A DNA stretch of 64,000 bases from Tubulanus polymorphus (taxonomy: Eukaryota > Nemertea > Palaeonemertea > Tubulaniformes > Tubulanidae). A program made the translations under genes and the position numbers. Positions 49,101-59,529 of the stretch are shown piece by piece (position 1 is the first letter of the stretch; the number at the start of each line of letters is the position of its first letter). A model generated the notes under the pieces. It saw nothing but the letters and a program-made list of their open reading frames with translations, did no database searches and was not told the DNA's origin. The stretch covers positions 26,524,485 through 26,588,484 of the forward strand of contig NC_134027.1 in the NCBI RefSeq assembly GCF_964204645.1. The letters run 5' to 3'.

Positions 49101-49681
49101 GTGGTTCATTCTTATAGCCACAAGGAGCCCTCTGAATGCTCATAAATTTTAGAATTTTAAACCCCTTTGTTTGGCATCACACCCTTACCGTTAGTTTTGG
49201 GAAGGATACTGGGAGTGCCCTTTTTGTACCCTCAATGTTTCTTTCAATGCTGTCTCGCACCCTGACCTAGTTAGTTACCTAATCATTGGTGGTAAGATTT
49301 TGTTGTCGGATGGGCTCATACCAATATGGTCTCATGGTTTGTGAAACGAAACCACAGACATGTTACTGACCTGCCCTGACCCTGGATCTACCCCTGCCCG
49401 TTAAAGGGAGCACATTGCGAATTCATGATTTGTGCAGTATAGAGAGCATGGAGGCATATCAAGGGTTAATTTTGACTAGTTGAATCCAGATCTAGTTAAA
49501 TTCAGAAAAAAACCTGTCATCAGGCGGTGGTAGGGGTTTATGAGTGGGTATTATATAAAACCTACGTATGATTGATTCATAGTTTATTGTTTGATATTTA
49601 CAGGTTATTCCAACTAAAGACAGGATAGAAGGCCTTACAGCATTTCGAGAAAAGCGTCCACCACGATACACTGGAGAATAG
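40188..49681 (+). CDS. AUH: 3-Methylglutaconyl-CoA hydratase, mitochondrial
   Basis: Hydrates 3-methylglutaconyl-CoA to HMG-CoA in leucine degradation in mitochondria. The vertebrate protein also binds AU-rich RNA. Exons are 40188-40335, 46314-46381, 46468-46555, 46669-46848, 47216-47272, 48614-48801, 48889-48987 and 49604-49681 (906 nt, 301 residues). All are GT-AG with matching phases. The start (AAGATGG) has a good Kozak context. Residues 1-35 are basic and hydroxylated without acids, typical of a mitochondrial presequence. The crotonase fold has [12 protein letters not shown] (100-111), GGGLE with catalytic E151, and VETKLA with catalytic E171. Oxyanion-hole positions are A103 and G148. 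[13 protein letters not shown] (176-188) follows, and the C terminus is [11 protein letters not shown]. Region 62-88 corresponds to the RNA-binding helix of human AUH. Intron 1 is 6 kb; others are short. The closest alternative, ECHDC2, is less likely given the AUH-type ADLKERAKM and C-terminal IPTKDR..KRPPRY motifs. Confidence 0.96.
41679..41752. repeat. 37-bp tandem duplication in AUH intron 1
   Basis: CAGGGTCCCCTACAACTCCT plus TGATTCCTTAGAAGTG is repeated twice back to back. The rest of AUH intron 1 (40336-46313) shows no further exon. Confidence 0.9.
45430..45490. repeat. Inverted-repeat element end, pogo-like
   Basis: CAGTCAAACCTGCTTAATGG at about 45452 matches the left end of the relic at 92-117. 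It lies in AUH intron 1. Confidence 0.35.
46040..46275. repeat. Foldback element copy in AUH intron 1
   Basis: Order: ATATAGAAAATCCCACATTC, TTTCAATATTTCGACTTTAT and CCTAATAGTAGTCATCTTCA, then AT-rich sequence and the reduced return arm ATATGAGGATAAAGTCAAAA. It ends GCAGACTCAGAGTATTTCAT, the inverted outer end of the 18796 copy. The end lies about 40 bp before AUH exon 2. Confidence 0.7.
47350..47570 (-). repeat. Dispersed repeat, copy 3, in AUH intron 5
   Basis: CTGCCTATCTACCCTGTACA is the reverse complement of the 18235 and 32100 family. The next part (about 47450-47560, with ATCAATGTAACGTTGCACGA) is the reverse complement of 42540-42640 in AUH intron 1. The two pieces probably belong to one longer element. 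Confidence 0.6.
47697..47981 (-). other. CpG-rich antisense ORF in AUH intron 5
   Basis: A 94-codon minus-strand ORF ([20 protein letters not shown] at its start, a basic [20 protein letters not shown] stretch later) lies in a patch clearly richer in G+C and CpG than the rest of the intron. On the plus strand the same patch has a 30-codon basic ORF ending in [11 protein letters not shown]. Codon use resembles that of true exons. No homology is recognised. It could be a nested gene, an exon of an antisense transcript, or a pseudogene insert. Confidence 0.3.
48325..48577. repeat. hAT-like MITE in AUH intron 5
   Basis: The left end CTGGAGCGGATCTAGGGGG faces an inverted right end ATCCTAGATCCACCCCTG. 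The interior has a C-homopolymer run (about 48530). CAGGGGyGGATCyAGG-type termini are common among animal hAT elements. An 8-bp target duplication was not evident. It ends about 40 bp before AUH exon 6. Confidence 0.55.
49024..49396. repeat. hAT-like MITE in AUH intron 7
   Basis: The left end CAGGTGTGGATGCAGTGGG faces an inverted right end CTGGATCTACCCCTG. There is no coding capacity. It is related to the 48325 element. Confidence 0.5.
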
Positions 49682-49830
49682 ATACCTGTTTATATATATA
49701 TATATATAATCACAGAACTTTGTCTGATCCGCTTCAGTTCTGTTGTTCTATGACTTCAGTTTACGGGTTTACAATGAGTTTTGTTTTGAATAGAAGTTGA
49801 TTTAAATGTATTGATCATGAACTGCTGTGT

Positions 49831-49836
49831 AATAAA
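49831..49836 (+). terminator. AUH polyadenylation signal
   Basis: AATAAA lies 150 bp after the AUH stop codon, following a TA tract (49691-49708), and is followed by a TTTGTAAAATATTTCATTGT stretch suitable for cleavage. No better signal lies between it and the stop. Confidence 0.6.
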
Positions 49837-49985
49837 TGATTTGTAAAATATTTCATTGTATTAGTTGGATATAAATAGATGGTCAGCGCAGTGGAGGGAA
49901 CCTTCCTGTTCTGATACTGTATGATGACCACTGGAGTTGAACCTCGTTAGTACGATTCTGTTAATGACGAAACCCGCCCATATAC

Positions 49986-52022
49986 GATGATTTCCAGCAT
50001 GTCCCAGTGAACCAGTTCCTCTCGGCTGTTTTCCCTGATTGATGATTTCCAGCATGTTCCAGTGAACCAGTTCCACTCGGCTGTTTTCCCTGATTGATGA
50101 TTTCCAGCATGTCCCAGTGAACCAGTTCCTCTCGGCTGTTTTCCCTGATTGATGATTTCCAGCATGTCCCAGTGAACCAGTTCCACTCGGCTGTGTTCCC
50201 TGATCGATGATTTCCAGCATGTCCCAGTGAACCAGTTCCACTCGGCTGTGTTCCCTGATCGATGATTTCCAGCATGTCCCAGTGAACCAGTTCCTCTCAA
50301 CTGTTTTCCCTGATTGATGATTTCCAGCATGTCCCAGTGAACCAGTTCCTCTCAACTGTTTTCCCTGATTGATGATTTCCAGCATGTCCCAGTGAACCAG
50401 TTCCTCTCAACTGTTTTCCCTGATTGATGATTTCCAGCATGTCCCAGTGGACCAGTTCCTCTCGGCTGTTTTCCCTGATTGATGATTTCCAGCATGTCCC
50501 AGTGAACCAGTTCCTCTCGGCTGTTTTCCCTGATTGATGATTTCCAGCATGTCCCAGTGAACCAGTTCCTCTCAACTGTTTTCCCTGATTGATGATTTCC
50601 AGCATGTCCCAGTGAACCAGTTCCTCTCGGCTGTGTTCCCTGATTGATGATTTCCAGCATGTCCCAGTGAACCAGTTCCTCTCGGCTGTTTTCCCTGATT
50701 GATGATTTCCAGCATGTCCCAGTGAACCAGTTACACTCGGCTGTTTTCCCTGATTGATGATTTCCAGCATGTCCCAGTGAACCAGTTCCTCTCGGCTGTT
50801 TTCCCTGATTGATGATTTCCAGCATGTCCCAGTGAACCAGTTACACTCGGCTGTTTTCCCTGATTGATGATTTCCAGCATGTCCCAGTGAACCAGTTACT
50901 CTCGGCTGTTTTCCCTGATTGATGATTTCCAGCATGTCCCAGTGAACCAGTTCCTCTCAACTGATTTCCCTGATTGATGATTTCCAGCATGTCCCAGTGA
51001 ACCAGTTCCTCTCGGCTGTTTTCCCTGATTGATGATTTCTAGCATGTCCCAGTGAACCAGTTCCTCTCAACTGTTTTCCCTGATTGATGATTTCCAGCAT
51101 GTCCCAGTGAACCAGTTACTCTCGGCTGTTTTCCCTGATTGATGATTTCCAGCATGTCCCAGTGAACCAGTTACTCTCGGCTGTTTTCCCTGATTGATGA
51201 TTTCCAGCATGTCCCAGTGAACCAGTTACTCTCGGCTGTTTTCCCTGATTGATGATTTCCAGCATGTCCCAGTGAACCAGTTCCACTCGGCTGTTTTCCC
51301 TGATTGATGATTTCCAGCATGTCCCAGTGAACCAGTTACTCTCGGCTGTTTTCCCTGATTGATGATTTCCAGCATGTCCCAGTGAACCAGTTCCTCTCGG
51401 CTGTTTTCCCTGATTGATGATTTCCAGCATGTCCCAGTGAACCAGTTACTCTCGGCTGTTTTCCCTGATTGATGATTTCCAGCATGTCCCAGTGAACCAG
51501 TTACTCTCGGCTGTTTTCCCTGATTGATGATTTCCAGCATGTCCCAGTGAACCAGTTACTCTCGGCTGTTTTCCCTGATTGATGATTTCCAGCATGTCCC
51601 AGTGAACCAGTTCCACTCGGCTGTTTTCCCTGATTGATGATTTCCAGCATGTCCCAGTGAACCAGTTACTCTCGGCTGTTTTCCCTGATTGATGATTTCC
51701 AGCATGTCCCAGTGAACCAGTTCCTCTCGGCTGTTTTCCCTGATTGATGATTTCCAGCATGTCCCAGTGAACCAGTTACTCTCGGCTGTTTTCCCTGATT
51801 GATGATTTCCAGCATGTCCCAGTGAACCAGTTCCTCTCGGCTGTTTTCCCTGATTGATGATTTCCAGCATGTCCCAGTGAACCAGTTCCTCTCGGCTGTT
51901 TTCCCTGATTGATGATTTCCAGCATGTCCCAGTGAACCAGTTACTCTCGGCTGTTTTCCCTGATTGATGATTTCCAGCATGTCCCAGTGGACCAGTTCCT
52001 CTCGGCTGTTTTCCCTGATTGA
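49986..52022. repeat. 55-bp minisatellite, 37 copies, with 330-bp period
   Basis: The unit begins GATGATTTCCAGCATGTCCC and continues AGTGAACCAGTTCCTCTCGG, with the tail CTGTTTTCCCTGATT. Variable sites are TTCC/TTAC/TTCCA and CTCGG/CTCAA. From 51116 the variants read act-act-act-cca-act-cct, and this six-unit order repeats from 51446, a 330-bp higher-order unit. The minus strand is open in all three frames, so overlapping ORFs of 104-212 codons appear. They are by-products. It starts about 150 bp after the AUH polyadenylation signal. The left flank (49934-49960, AGTTGAACCTCGTTAGTACG) resembles a pogo-type terminus. Confidence 0.97.
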
Positions 52023-55016
52023 TATTCATACACAGACGCCTCTCTTATTCTCGCATCGAAATTTCATCTTCCATACGGTTTTCGTTTAAATGATAGTAGA
52101 TTCGCTTCCAATTTTCCTGATGTGATCACATATGGTATTTTTTAGGGGGTGTAGGACCCAGAAGCCTTGTTGGAGCATCTGAGCCATGCTTCTCGAGTAT
52201 GGTTCCTTATGATAATGTTTAGACATTATCGAACTTGATGGACAATTAGATGGCTGAATGAAACATTTAGACGTTCGCTCGCCATCTATCAGAATCTGCG
52301 TTCATTTCTGGCAACTCTATCGCTTGCAGCATTTTGATATCTATCTCTTTAACCAAAATCGGATAGAATAGATTGCAATTATTTTCATTAAAAAGTGATT
52401 TGAAGTATCTATTTAGAGAATAATTCTTCAAATAAAGCATTAAGCGTTCGGATGGAATTGGCGATTGAAATGATATTAGCCCGCCACAGCAAAAATAGCG
52501 ATCTTGACTGTCTAGTGCTGCCCCTATGCATTACGATAGCGGGGAAAACGTGAACTAACATAATACTCACTTGCCAGTCTTTGAACGGCCGTACTAATGA
52601 ATCAGAAGATAGCAGGTTCGAGTCATGTCGCGGACGGAATCAATTAATTTTATCTAACCCCTGTTTCGCTCCCGGCATGTGTGGTTAGTTTGTAAGGGTC
52701 ACCAAATCAAAAATCATACGAAATCTATCACTCAAATAAAATTCGTATGGAGGTTTTTATTCTTTGGGACAGGACGACGTCATTGTTGTTTGAATGTAGT
52801 AGGTCCCAGGTTCGATCCTTGGCAGGGCTAGGATTGATCGTTTCTCTCAAAGATCCTGAAATATTCATCGACCAAGAGTCGAGACCAGAATGTACGCGAT
52901 AATAAATCATTTTATTCATCACTGAGATAATGACAAAATGCTAATTCAACATAACTTCATTTTAACCCTCCTCATACAAATAAGATTAAAACCTTAAAAT
53001 AATAATAATAATAATATCTATCATCAGGTTGAAATATGCGGCAGGTTACATTCTGAAATTGTATCCCTCCGTAAGACTGATCCGAAAACAGCCCTCAGTA
53101 CTTCAACCACAGCCACTATGACAATATATGGCACAATTCAGTGACATTAATAAAGTCTAATAACTTGCCACCCGATAATTATATATTAACCGTTATCAGT
53201 TCAACAGATATTTACACTCGCACTTGTCTTCAGGTTTAAATCACCGTCAAATCAAACTAAAAATCCTTTCCTTCTTCAGTTCTTACAGTTAACATAAATG
53301 TAGTTAATAATAACCCTTTAATACGTTAATAATCAATCTCTAACATCACAAGAATTATATCAATGGAATAAGCATTATCATAGTCATTAACAAGAATATA
53401 TCTCAAGTCTACTGAAAGGGTTCCATCAACCGTTCAGTAGTTTTAATACAGCTCGATATATATAGATATAGATTCTACACAGTCTCACTAATCAGTCTAA
53501 AAGGGAGAAGTTCGTTTAAGTTCGGTCAGGCTAAGTTGGGAATAAGAAATTTCATTTTCGTCGATCGAAAATAAAATGAAGCTTTATATGAAATGATAAA
53601 TAGCAGATAAACCACCTTAAAATAAAATTCATTCGCTAAAATAATATCGATTAACATTCAGTTATAAATGTTTTACGTTATGCATAGATAGGAATTCTGT
53701 ATTCCATAGTTTTTCATGGCAACGATTCATTTGATTTAAAACTCACTGATTCTGATTCTTGGGCATTGAGCATTTCAGCGACTTAAAGACTGAAACTTGA
53801 CCAACAGAAAACTGTGAAAAATGAGTTGCTGACATTTGAATGAATGAGTGACCAGTCAACAAACTAACCGGTCAGTCAACATTACTGGTAATGCCATTGT
53901 TATGTTTTCAAAATGACTAGCCGGTGTGTGTCACAAATATCTAGGTGTCACAAATGATAAATGAAAAACTATCCCGGTATAACCTGAAATTATAAAGCAT
54001 GAATCGTTGCCACGAGAATGTCTTAATCATTTGTGAGAAATAACTGACTTACGATAACACACCACAAATGGAGACCTGTAATGTGATATTAAGTACTATT
54101 ACCTATAAAACAATGTTACAAATATATGTATATACACATACAAATCAACTAGACCCTACTGAAGTCTAAAGCACCAATTTATACAAGGAAACGTTCTACC
54201 AACCAAACAGAAATTCTCTCAAAAAATTCATAAACCTTAAAATCAGGTCGTTCTAAATTCGCAAATGGCAAATAAAAGATAAAATTTCAGACCTTCTTAA
54301 AACTAAACATTCGGCAAGAAATAAATTTTCATGATTAGATAAAACTCTTGTACAACATTCAATCATGATCAGGGTTTTTCTTAATTCATTCAAATTTCCC
54401 CCTAATTCCATATTATTTGAAATACCAGTCAAAAATAAAAGAAAATTCAAATTCAATTGATTAGAATACTTAAAAACACTCCGTTGATGAAGATCAAAAT
54501 TCAATCCACGAATTGAAACTAAATATAGATGGCAGTGAATGAGATTCTTCATCATAAAAATGAAAATACATAGTCACAAATACATATACAAACAGTGCGT
54601 CGTTTGTGTAAAGCTTACTCGTGAAAACCAGACACCAATCGGTACTTAACAAAACAGTATGACCAGCACTGCAGTATCTCCGCAGTGAATGAAGAACCTG
54701 CTTCTTACTTTCACAGTTCAAATTCACAGTTTTATTACTATACCCCGTCATTACAGAATTTGAGCACTTTTCAAGGAAAAAATATTCAAATCAATTCAAT
54801 TCTTTGCGTTATTGTCCTGATTCGATGCGTTATTTGATTAATCCAAAGTCTTTGGTTGCCTTACAAAATAGGCAAAGAAATACACTTTTGAAAAACATTT
54901 GCCCAAAATATTTAGGAGTTTCCCCGGAGTAATTTCTCAAATCAAGAGGATATTCAAGGAGTTATAGCATGAACTGTGAGACTGACTGCGTCGTGTTCAG
55001 TGCAGTGATAGAAACA
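52023..55016. other. Region between the minisatellite and Bicaudal-D
   Basis: AT-rich. Two B-box-like motifs, GGTTCGAGTCATG (52616) and GGTTCGATCCTTGG (52809), indicate SINE fragments at about 52590-52840. The part nearest 55016 should contain the Bicaudal-D 3' UTR. Minus-strand AATAAA candidates occur (for example 54729-54734 on the plus strand as TTTATT), but none can be chosen. No other gene was seen. Confidence 0.45.
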
Positions 55017-58000
55017 TTAATAATCACGTCTCTGATGGGGCGGAGGCGGGTATCGAGCGTACCCCTCGTACGGATTATACCCCTGCGGCGGATAGTTCGG
55101 TCTCATATTATTACGAGTGTTATGACGCGGCGGTCTCATGTTGCGTCTCTCGCGATCGAACTCGAGATCTTCTAAACGTTGAGTTAGCGCTAGTTTCTGT
55201 TGTATGGCCATTCGAAGCAACGAGTTCAACGTCTTTTTCTCGTCCTCGGCGGCCGTTAATTGACGCTGCGTTTCCTCGAGTTGCGTGACGTACTCGTCGC
55301 AGCGTTGCGCGAACATCGCGCGTAACGACGCGAACGTCGCCGCGTCTTCCTTCAACGCTTTCAGTTCGTTACGCAATTTAGTCATAACCTCGGTGACCAT
55401 CGATTTCTCGTTTTCGTACTTTTGTTTGAGATTCGCGAGCGCCACTTCGGCGGTCGATTTATTCGCTTTAAGAACGCTACGTAACGTCGCGATCTGTTCG
55501 CGTTTCGCCGATAACATCGCCTTCAGTTTAACGACCTGTTCCTGTAACTCTTCCACATCGGTATTCGCGTTCGCGTCCGACTGACGTTGATGCGACAATT
55601 CCATCAGATGCGTCACCGAACGTTTTAAATATTTCACCTGATCTCGTACGGTTTCGATAAGTTTATAACACGTAACCGGATCGGCTTCGGTCGACGCCGT
55701 CGGTTGTTTTTCGGGAGACGGCGACTTCTCGAAGCCGTCGGATTCCGATGATTTTTCGCTGTTCCGATCGGACACGTCCGTCGAGCTGATATGATGAAGC
55801 TGTTTACAAGCTTTAAAATGATCTAAAATCACGCGGTTCGGAGTTTCACCATTCACTTCGCAAACTAAATGATACAACTGCGCGAGTTCCTCGGCCACGC
55901 GTACCAGTTCATCTTGCGACGTACTCAAACTACCTTGAGCTTCTCCGGCGGCTTGCGACATCGTTCTAATATCCGTTTCGAGTTCGGTGACCTTCTCCTC
56001 GTATTGCATGACTTGATTGCGTAATCGCACGATCTCGTCCTGCCAGTTGTCTCCGGTCGTGAACTCATTAACCACTAACGATTTCTGCTTCAAACGCGTC
56101 ACCTCCGTCTGTAAATTAGCGATCTGTTTCAACGCGGCCGCGTATTTCGCCTGCTGTTGTTTCATAACCTCGGTGGCGCCATCGTTGTTTTCGTCATTCA
56201 ACTCGACGTCTCGCATGCGATCGACGAGACTCTGTTGGTCGCGTAGCGCCATCTCGCTGATCTGCGTCGTCAGATCTTCGACGCGTGAAATCTGTTCGTT
56301 CAATTCGATCTTCGTTTTCTCGAGTTCTAGTTGCGTTTCGCGTAGATTCTTTTCTAATTCCGTTTTCTGAAAGTCTTTATCTTCGACGAGTTCCTCGAGT
56401 TTTTTAATCTCGGTTCGATGTAATTCGCTGAACAGATCGTTATTTTGTTGTTGTTTCGGCGCGATGGGCTGCGAAGGCGTCTGCTCCGGTTTCGTCGGTC
56501 TCGACGGCGTCGACGTTATGAAATCGGCCTCGATTCGTTTCAGCGCCGGTGATTCCTGATGTTCCGATTCTTCGTGATCGTTCGAATGCGAAACTTCTTG
56601 ACGTCCGAGTTTTAGACCTTCGCCTAAACCGCCGAGGTGCGCTAGGTTACTGAGATTGAAGAACGATTCGTTGGTCAGTCTCTGATCGAGCTCTTTCTTC
56701 AACGCGTGTTTCTGTTCGCGTTCTTGCTGCAGAGACATCAACGCCTCCTCGAGATTATTCTCAACGATTCGTTTTAGATTCATCAACTCGTCGAGCTGCG
56801 CGTTCAGATCTTCCGTTTCTTCTTTTAATCTTTTACTTTCGTGTTTCATCACTTCGTAGTCGACCTGAAATAACAGCGAGCGAAATTTCATAAATAGTTT
56901 CATGACGAAATAATATAACAGGATCCAGTTGCACGCGGTTCTAAAACTTATCAAAGTAAGATATCCTCAGTGAGGGCTGTTTCTCATAAAGAAGTTCCTT
57001 GTGCCACTCGTAACCAGCAAGAACAACAAGACACCCAAAATTCAAATTCCCTGATTGAATTATAAGATATTCTCAGTGAGGGCTGTTTCTTATCAAGAGG
57101 TTCCTTGTGCCACTCGTTACCAGCCAGAACAACATGACAGCATAAATTCAAATTCTATGACTTTCGTTCTGACCGTTGACCAAAAATCCGCAGATCAAAT
57201 TATTGAATATCCTCAGTGGGGGCAGTTTTATATCAAGAGGTTCCTCGTGCCACTCATCACCAGCATGAATAACAAGAAACCATAAATTCAAACTTCAGAT
57301 TTCCGCTGATCTGTAGAAACCTCGCGTTATAAGTTAAAGACCTAGTTGTGAGTAAAGAATTGATTTCGAGAGTTAACGCATAGAAAATGAATTAATTGTT
57401 ACAAGACTTTTCTTTTCTTTTCCTCCTCTTCGTTGCAAAAATCGAATTCAACTTGGAGGTAACAACTCTTAACTCACAACCGTGTATCCGGGTACTGAAC
57501 GAGTTTGAACTCACCTGAGATTGTTTCAACTGTAAAACCTGTTTTTGTAACATTACATTCTCTTCTTCGAGCTCCGAATAATCGGCTAAATTCCTTGTCT
57601 CCCTGAATTTCAAATCCTTCAATTCGGCTTTCAGAATCTTACGTTGCGATTCTAAATCATCGACTTTCAACGTGAGTTCCTGATTAGCGGCGATCGTGCG
57701 GTCATTCTCCGAGGTGATTCTCTGATGAGACGCTTTCGTTTGACGCAGCTCCGTTTCGAGATCTCCGATACGATGGGTAAGATTCGCTTCGCGACTCGCA
57801 GTTTCAGCCAATAGCGTTTCTTCATCGTTTATACCAGCAGCGCTTCTCCGCCTCAGATTCAAGTGGAATTGATCGAGAGCCTGAAATTATCGAGATATTT
57901 ATGATTTTATGAATATAAGAGTTTGCTACACCTAGGCCTACAGCTTCTTCCGAAGAACAACAGACTAGTTGGCTCCACAACCATCCTCCCTCTGCAGGGA

Positions 58001-58940
58001 CTCGAACCTGATGGCATCGCTACACTCAGCCACGGCACGAACCCCTGCATCAGTAGACCGGGTGCGCAGGTACATGCGCAGCTTTCCGAACGAAAACTGG
58101 CGGCACCAATCAGATTGCTCGTTGTATAATCGTTGAGGCAAATTTCACATCATCTGAACTGCGCATGTATCTGCGCACACGGTCGATTATGGCAGGGTTT
58201 CGTGCCGTGGCAATCTCGATGCCATCAGGTTCGAATCCCTGCCGGGGGAGGATGCTCCACAACAGGACTTCTTTCTTTTTTACATCCATCCTTATCTGAA
58301 AATCAGTCACCCCTTATAGAATATCTTCTGCCCCTTCCAGAGAGGATGTCGATATACTATCAATGCTGACAACTTTTTTGAAATAAATTGAGCTAATGTG
58401 AAAAATCGAAGATTAGATCAAATTGTATTTTTGTGGATGGTTGAAAGCCTTGCTATTTCAGCAGCCAGGCTGTCATACACTAAACAATGAATCAACCCCT
58501 TTAAAATTACAGATACACTTTCAACATTAATACAGGGCCTCTTTTTACTATTAACCACATTTTCTTTCTTTATTTCTTTAATTTTGCATCTTTTCCTTTG
58601 CTCTTTTCATTCACCACGGAATTCATACTCTAAATTCTCGCGAGGGTAGGGTGCTCAGCTGGGCCATGTCTCGTTCTGACTAATCGCGGGTTGGGCCAGG
58701 TCGGGTGGGGGGACAGTACAAGACCCGATCACCGATATTATTTACCTCTTTTGCTTGTTCTAATTCTAATCTAGTATTCTCATAAACTCCCTCTAAATCA
58801 TCGAGTTGTTGCTGTAATAATTGTTTTTCTTCTAACACAGCTAACCCGTACTCGGCTGCCTGCTCTTTTTGGTGAGTTGTTTGCAGGAGTTCCTCCTGAA
58901 GGCGCCGGTTTTCCGTCTGTAACGCTTCCATTTTTTTCGA
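55017..58940 (-). CDS. BICD: Bicaudal-D dynein adaptor, 5' partial
   Basis: A coiled-coil adaptor that links cytoplasmic dynein/dynactin to cargo such as Rab6 vesicles, nuclear pores or mRNA complexes. Coding exons found are 58746-58940, 57515-57880 and 55017-56864, all phase 0 with GT-AG junctions (802 residues). Residues 28-32 are AAEYG, the CC1-box AAxxG motif that contacts dynein light intermediate chain, followed by LAVLEEKQLL. Conserved blocks include YSELEEENVMLQKQV, RLKEETEDLNAQLDE, LEEALMSLQQEREQK, AQDELVRVAEELAQLYH-type (here SQDELVRVAEELAQLYH) and NGETPNRVILDHFK. The cargo-binding C-terminal coiled coil spans about 638-760, with KREQIATLRSVLKANK and FASLRAMFAQRCDEYVTQLE. The tail after residue 765 is rich in R, N, P and Y and ends HQRRDY. 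The first exon (about 20-25 residues before SKKMEAL) was not located. The in-frame intronic Met at 58967 is an unlikely start. One gene can serve for vertebrate BICD1 and BICD2. Confidence 0.96.
56958..57290. repeat. Three copies of a roughly 92-bp repeat in a Bicaudal-D intron
   Basis: Copies start near 56958, 57064 and 57205, each with ATATCCTCAGTGAGGGCTGT-like starts, GTTCCTTGTGCCACTCGT and an ATAAATTCAAATTC end. They fill much of the intron between the last two exons. The copies are about 80% alike by eye, so they are not recent. Confidence 0.85.
57966..58270. repeat. Head-to-head pair of tRNA-derived SINEs
   Basis: The right arm (about 58140-58265) holds GTGCCGTGGC, CGATGCCATCAGGTTCGAAT and CCCTGCCGG on the plus strand. 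The left arm (57966-58095) holds the same blocks on the minus strand (CTCGAACCTGATGGCATCG, CACGGCACGAA). GGTTCGAATCC is a canonical B box, and the left arm has an A-box-like TGGCTGAGTG on the minus strand. The arms face each other with about 45 bp between them and sit in the intron between exons 58746-58940 and 57515-57880. Confidence 0.8.
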
Positions 58941-59320
58941 CTGATAAAATTTTTTGTTTGGTTTCAAACTAGAATAGTTGATTCACGATTTACTGGCTCC
59001 ACAACACGACATGTCATCACAAACAACGGCTATTTACTCAGGAATTTGGACGCGTCTATTTTTGTGTCAGGACGGCGTCCATGTTGTCTGACTTCGAATA
59101 GGAAATAGGAGGGCTCCAATGTGGAGGGCGGGCTCCGTTTCGCGGAAAGAATGCGGCTCAGTTTTGAAATGGCAAGTAAGGAATTTGGTGGCAGCACCGT
59201 ACGGTTACCAAACGTAATATTTTGCGGGGCTGTTATGTGATCGTAAATATTTTTTCATAATTCTCCAAAAATGTATATGGGTTGAAATGAACGGCTCAAA
59301 TAGATATTCAAGTTTTTAAC
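58941..59320. other. Upstream of the first mapped Bicaudal-D exon
   Basis: Probably the first intron. A block TCAGGACGGCGTCCATGTTG at 59066-59085 resembles GACAGGACGACGTCATTGTT near 52770, a dispersed repeat. The first coding exon is not visible. Confidence 0.4.
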
Positions 59321-59323
59321 ATT

Positions 59324-59529
59324 TTGGTGCGATTCAAGAATAGGGGACTATAGCAATATATATGTAGTGATAGTAATCAATTAAGTAATAATATTAGTAA
59401 TTGATAATGATGATATAGTATATAGTATGTATATAATAGTAATTAATGATGATTAGGGAACTAAACCTAACCCAACCCTAATCCTAACCCTAATCCTAAC
59501 CACTAGTCCCCTATTCTTGAATCTTACCA
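59324..59529. repeat. MITE-like element with telomere-like interior
   Basis: GATTCAAGAATAGGGGACT at 59333-59351 is perfectly repeated in inverse at 59503-59521 (AGTCCCCTATTCTTGAATC), with partial extension outward (TTGGT/ACCAA). The interior has AT-rich sequence with TAGTAAT repeats, then CTAACCC/CCTAATC units at 59462-59500 resembling degenerate telomeric (CCCTAA)n. It is non-coding. Confidence 0.7.

Noticed and set aside
58680-58967. MKPNKKFYQ as the true start of Bicaudal-D
   Set aside because: ATTTTATCAG just before SKKMEAL is a usable acceptor, and the family has about 20 more residues before this point, so the Met is probably intronic. The true first exon was not found.
59462-59500. 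Chromosome end
   Set aside because: Telomere-like units are few, degenerate and enclosed by inverted repeats, with ordinary genes and repeats continuing on both sides.
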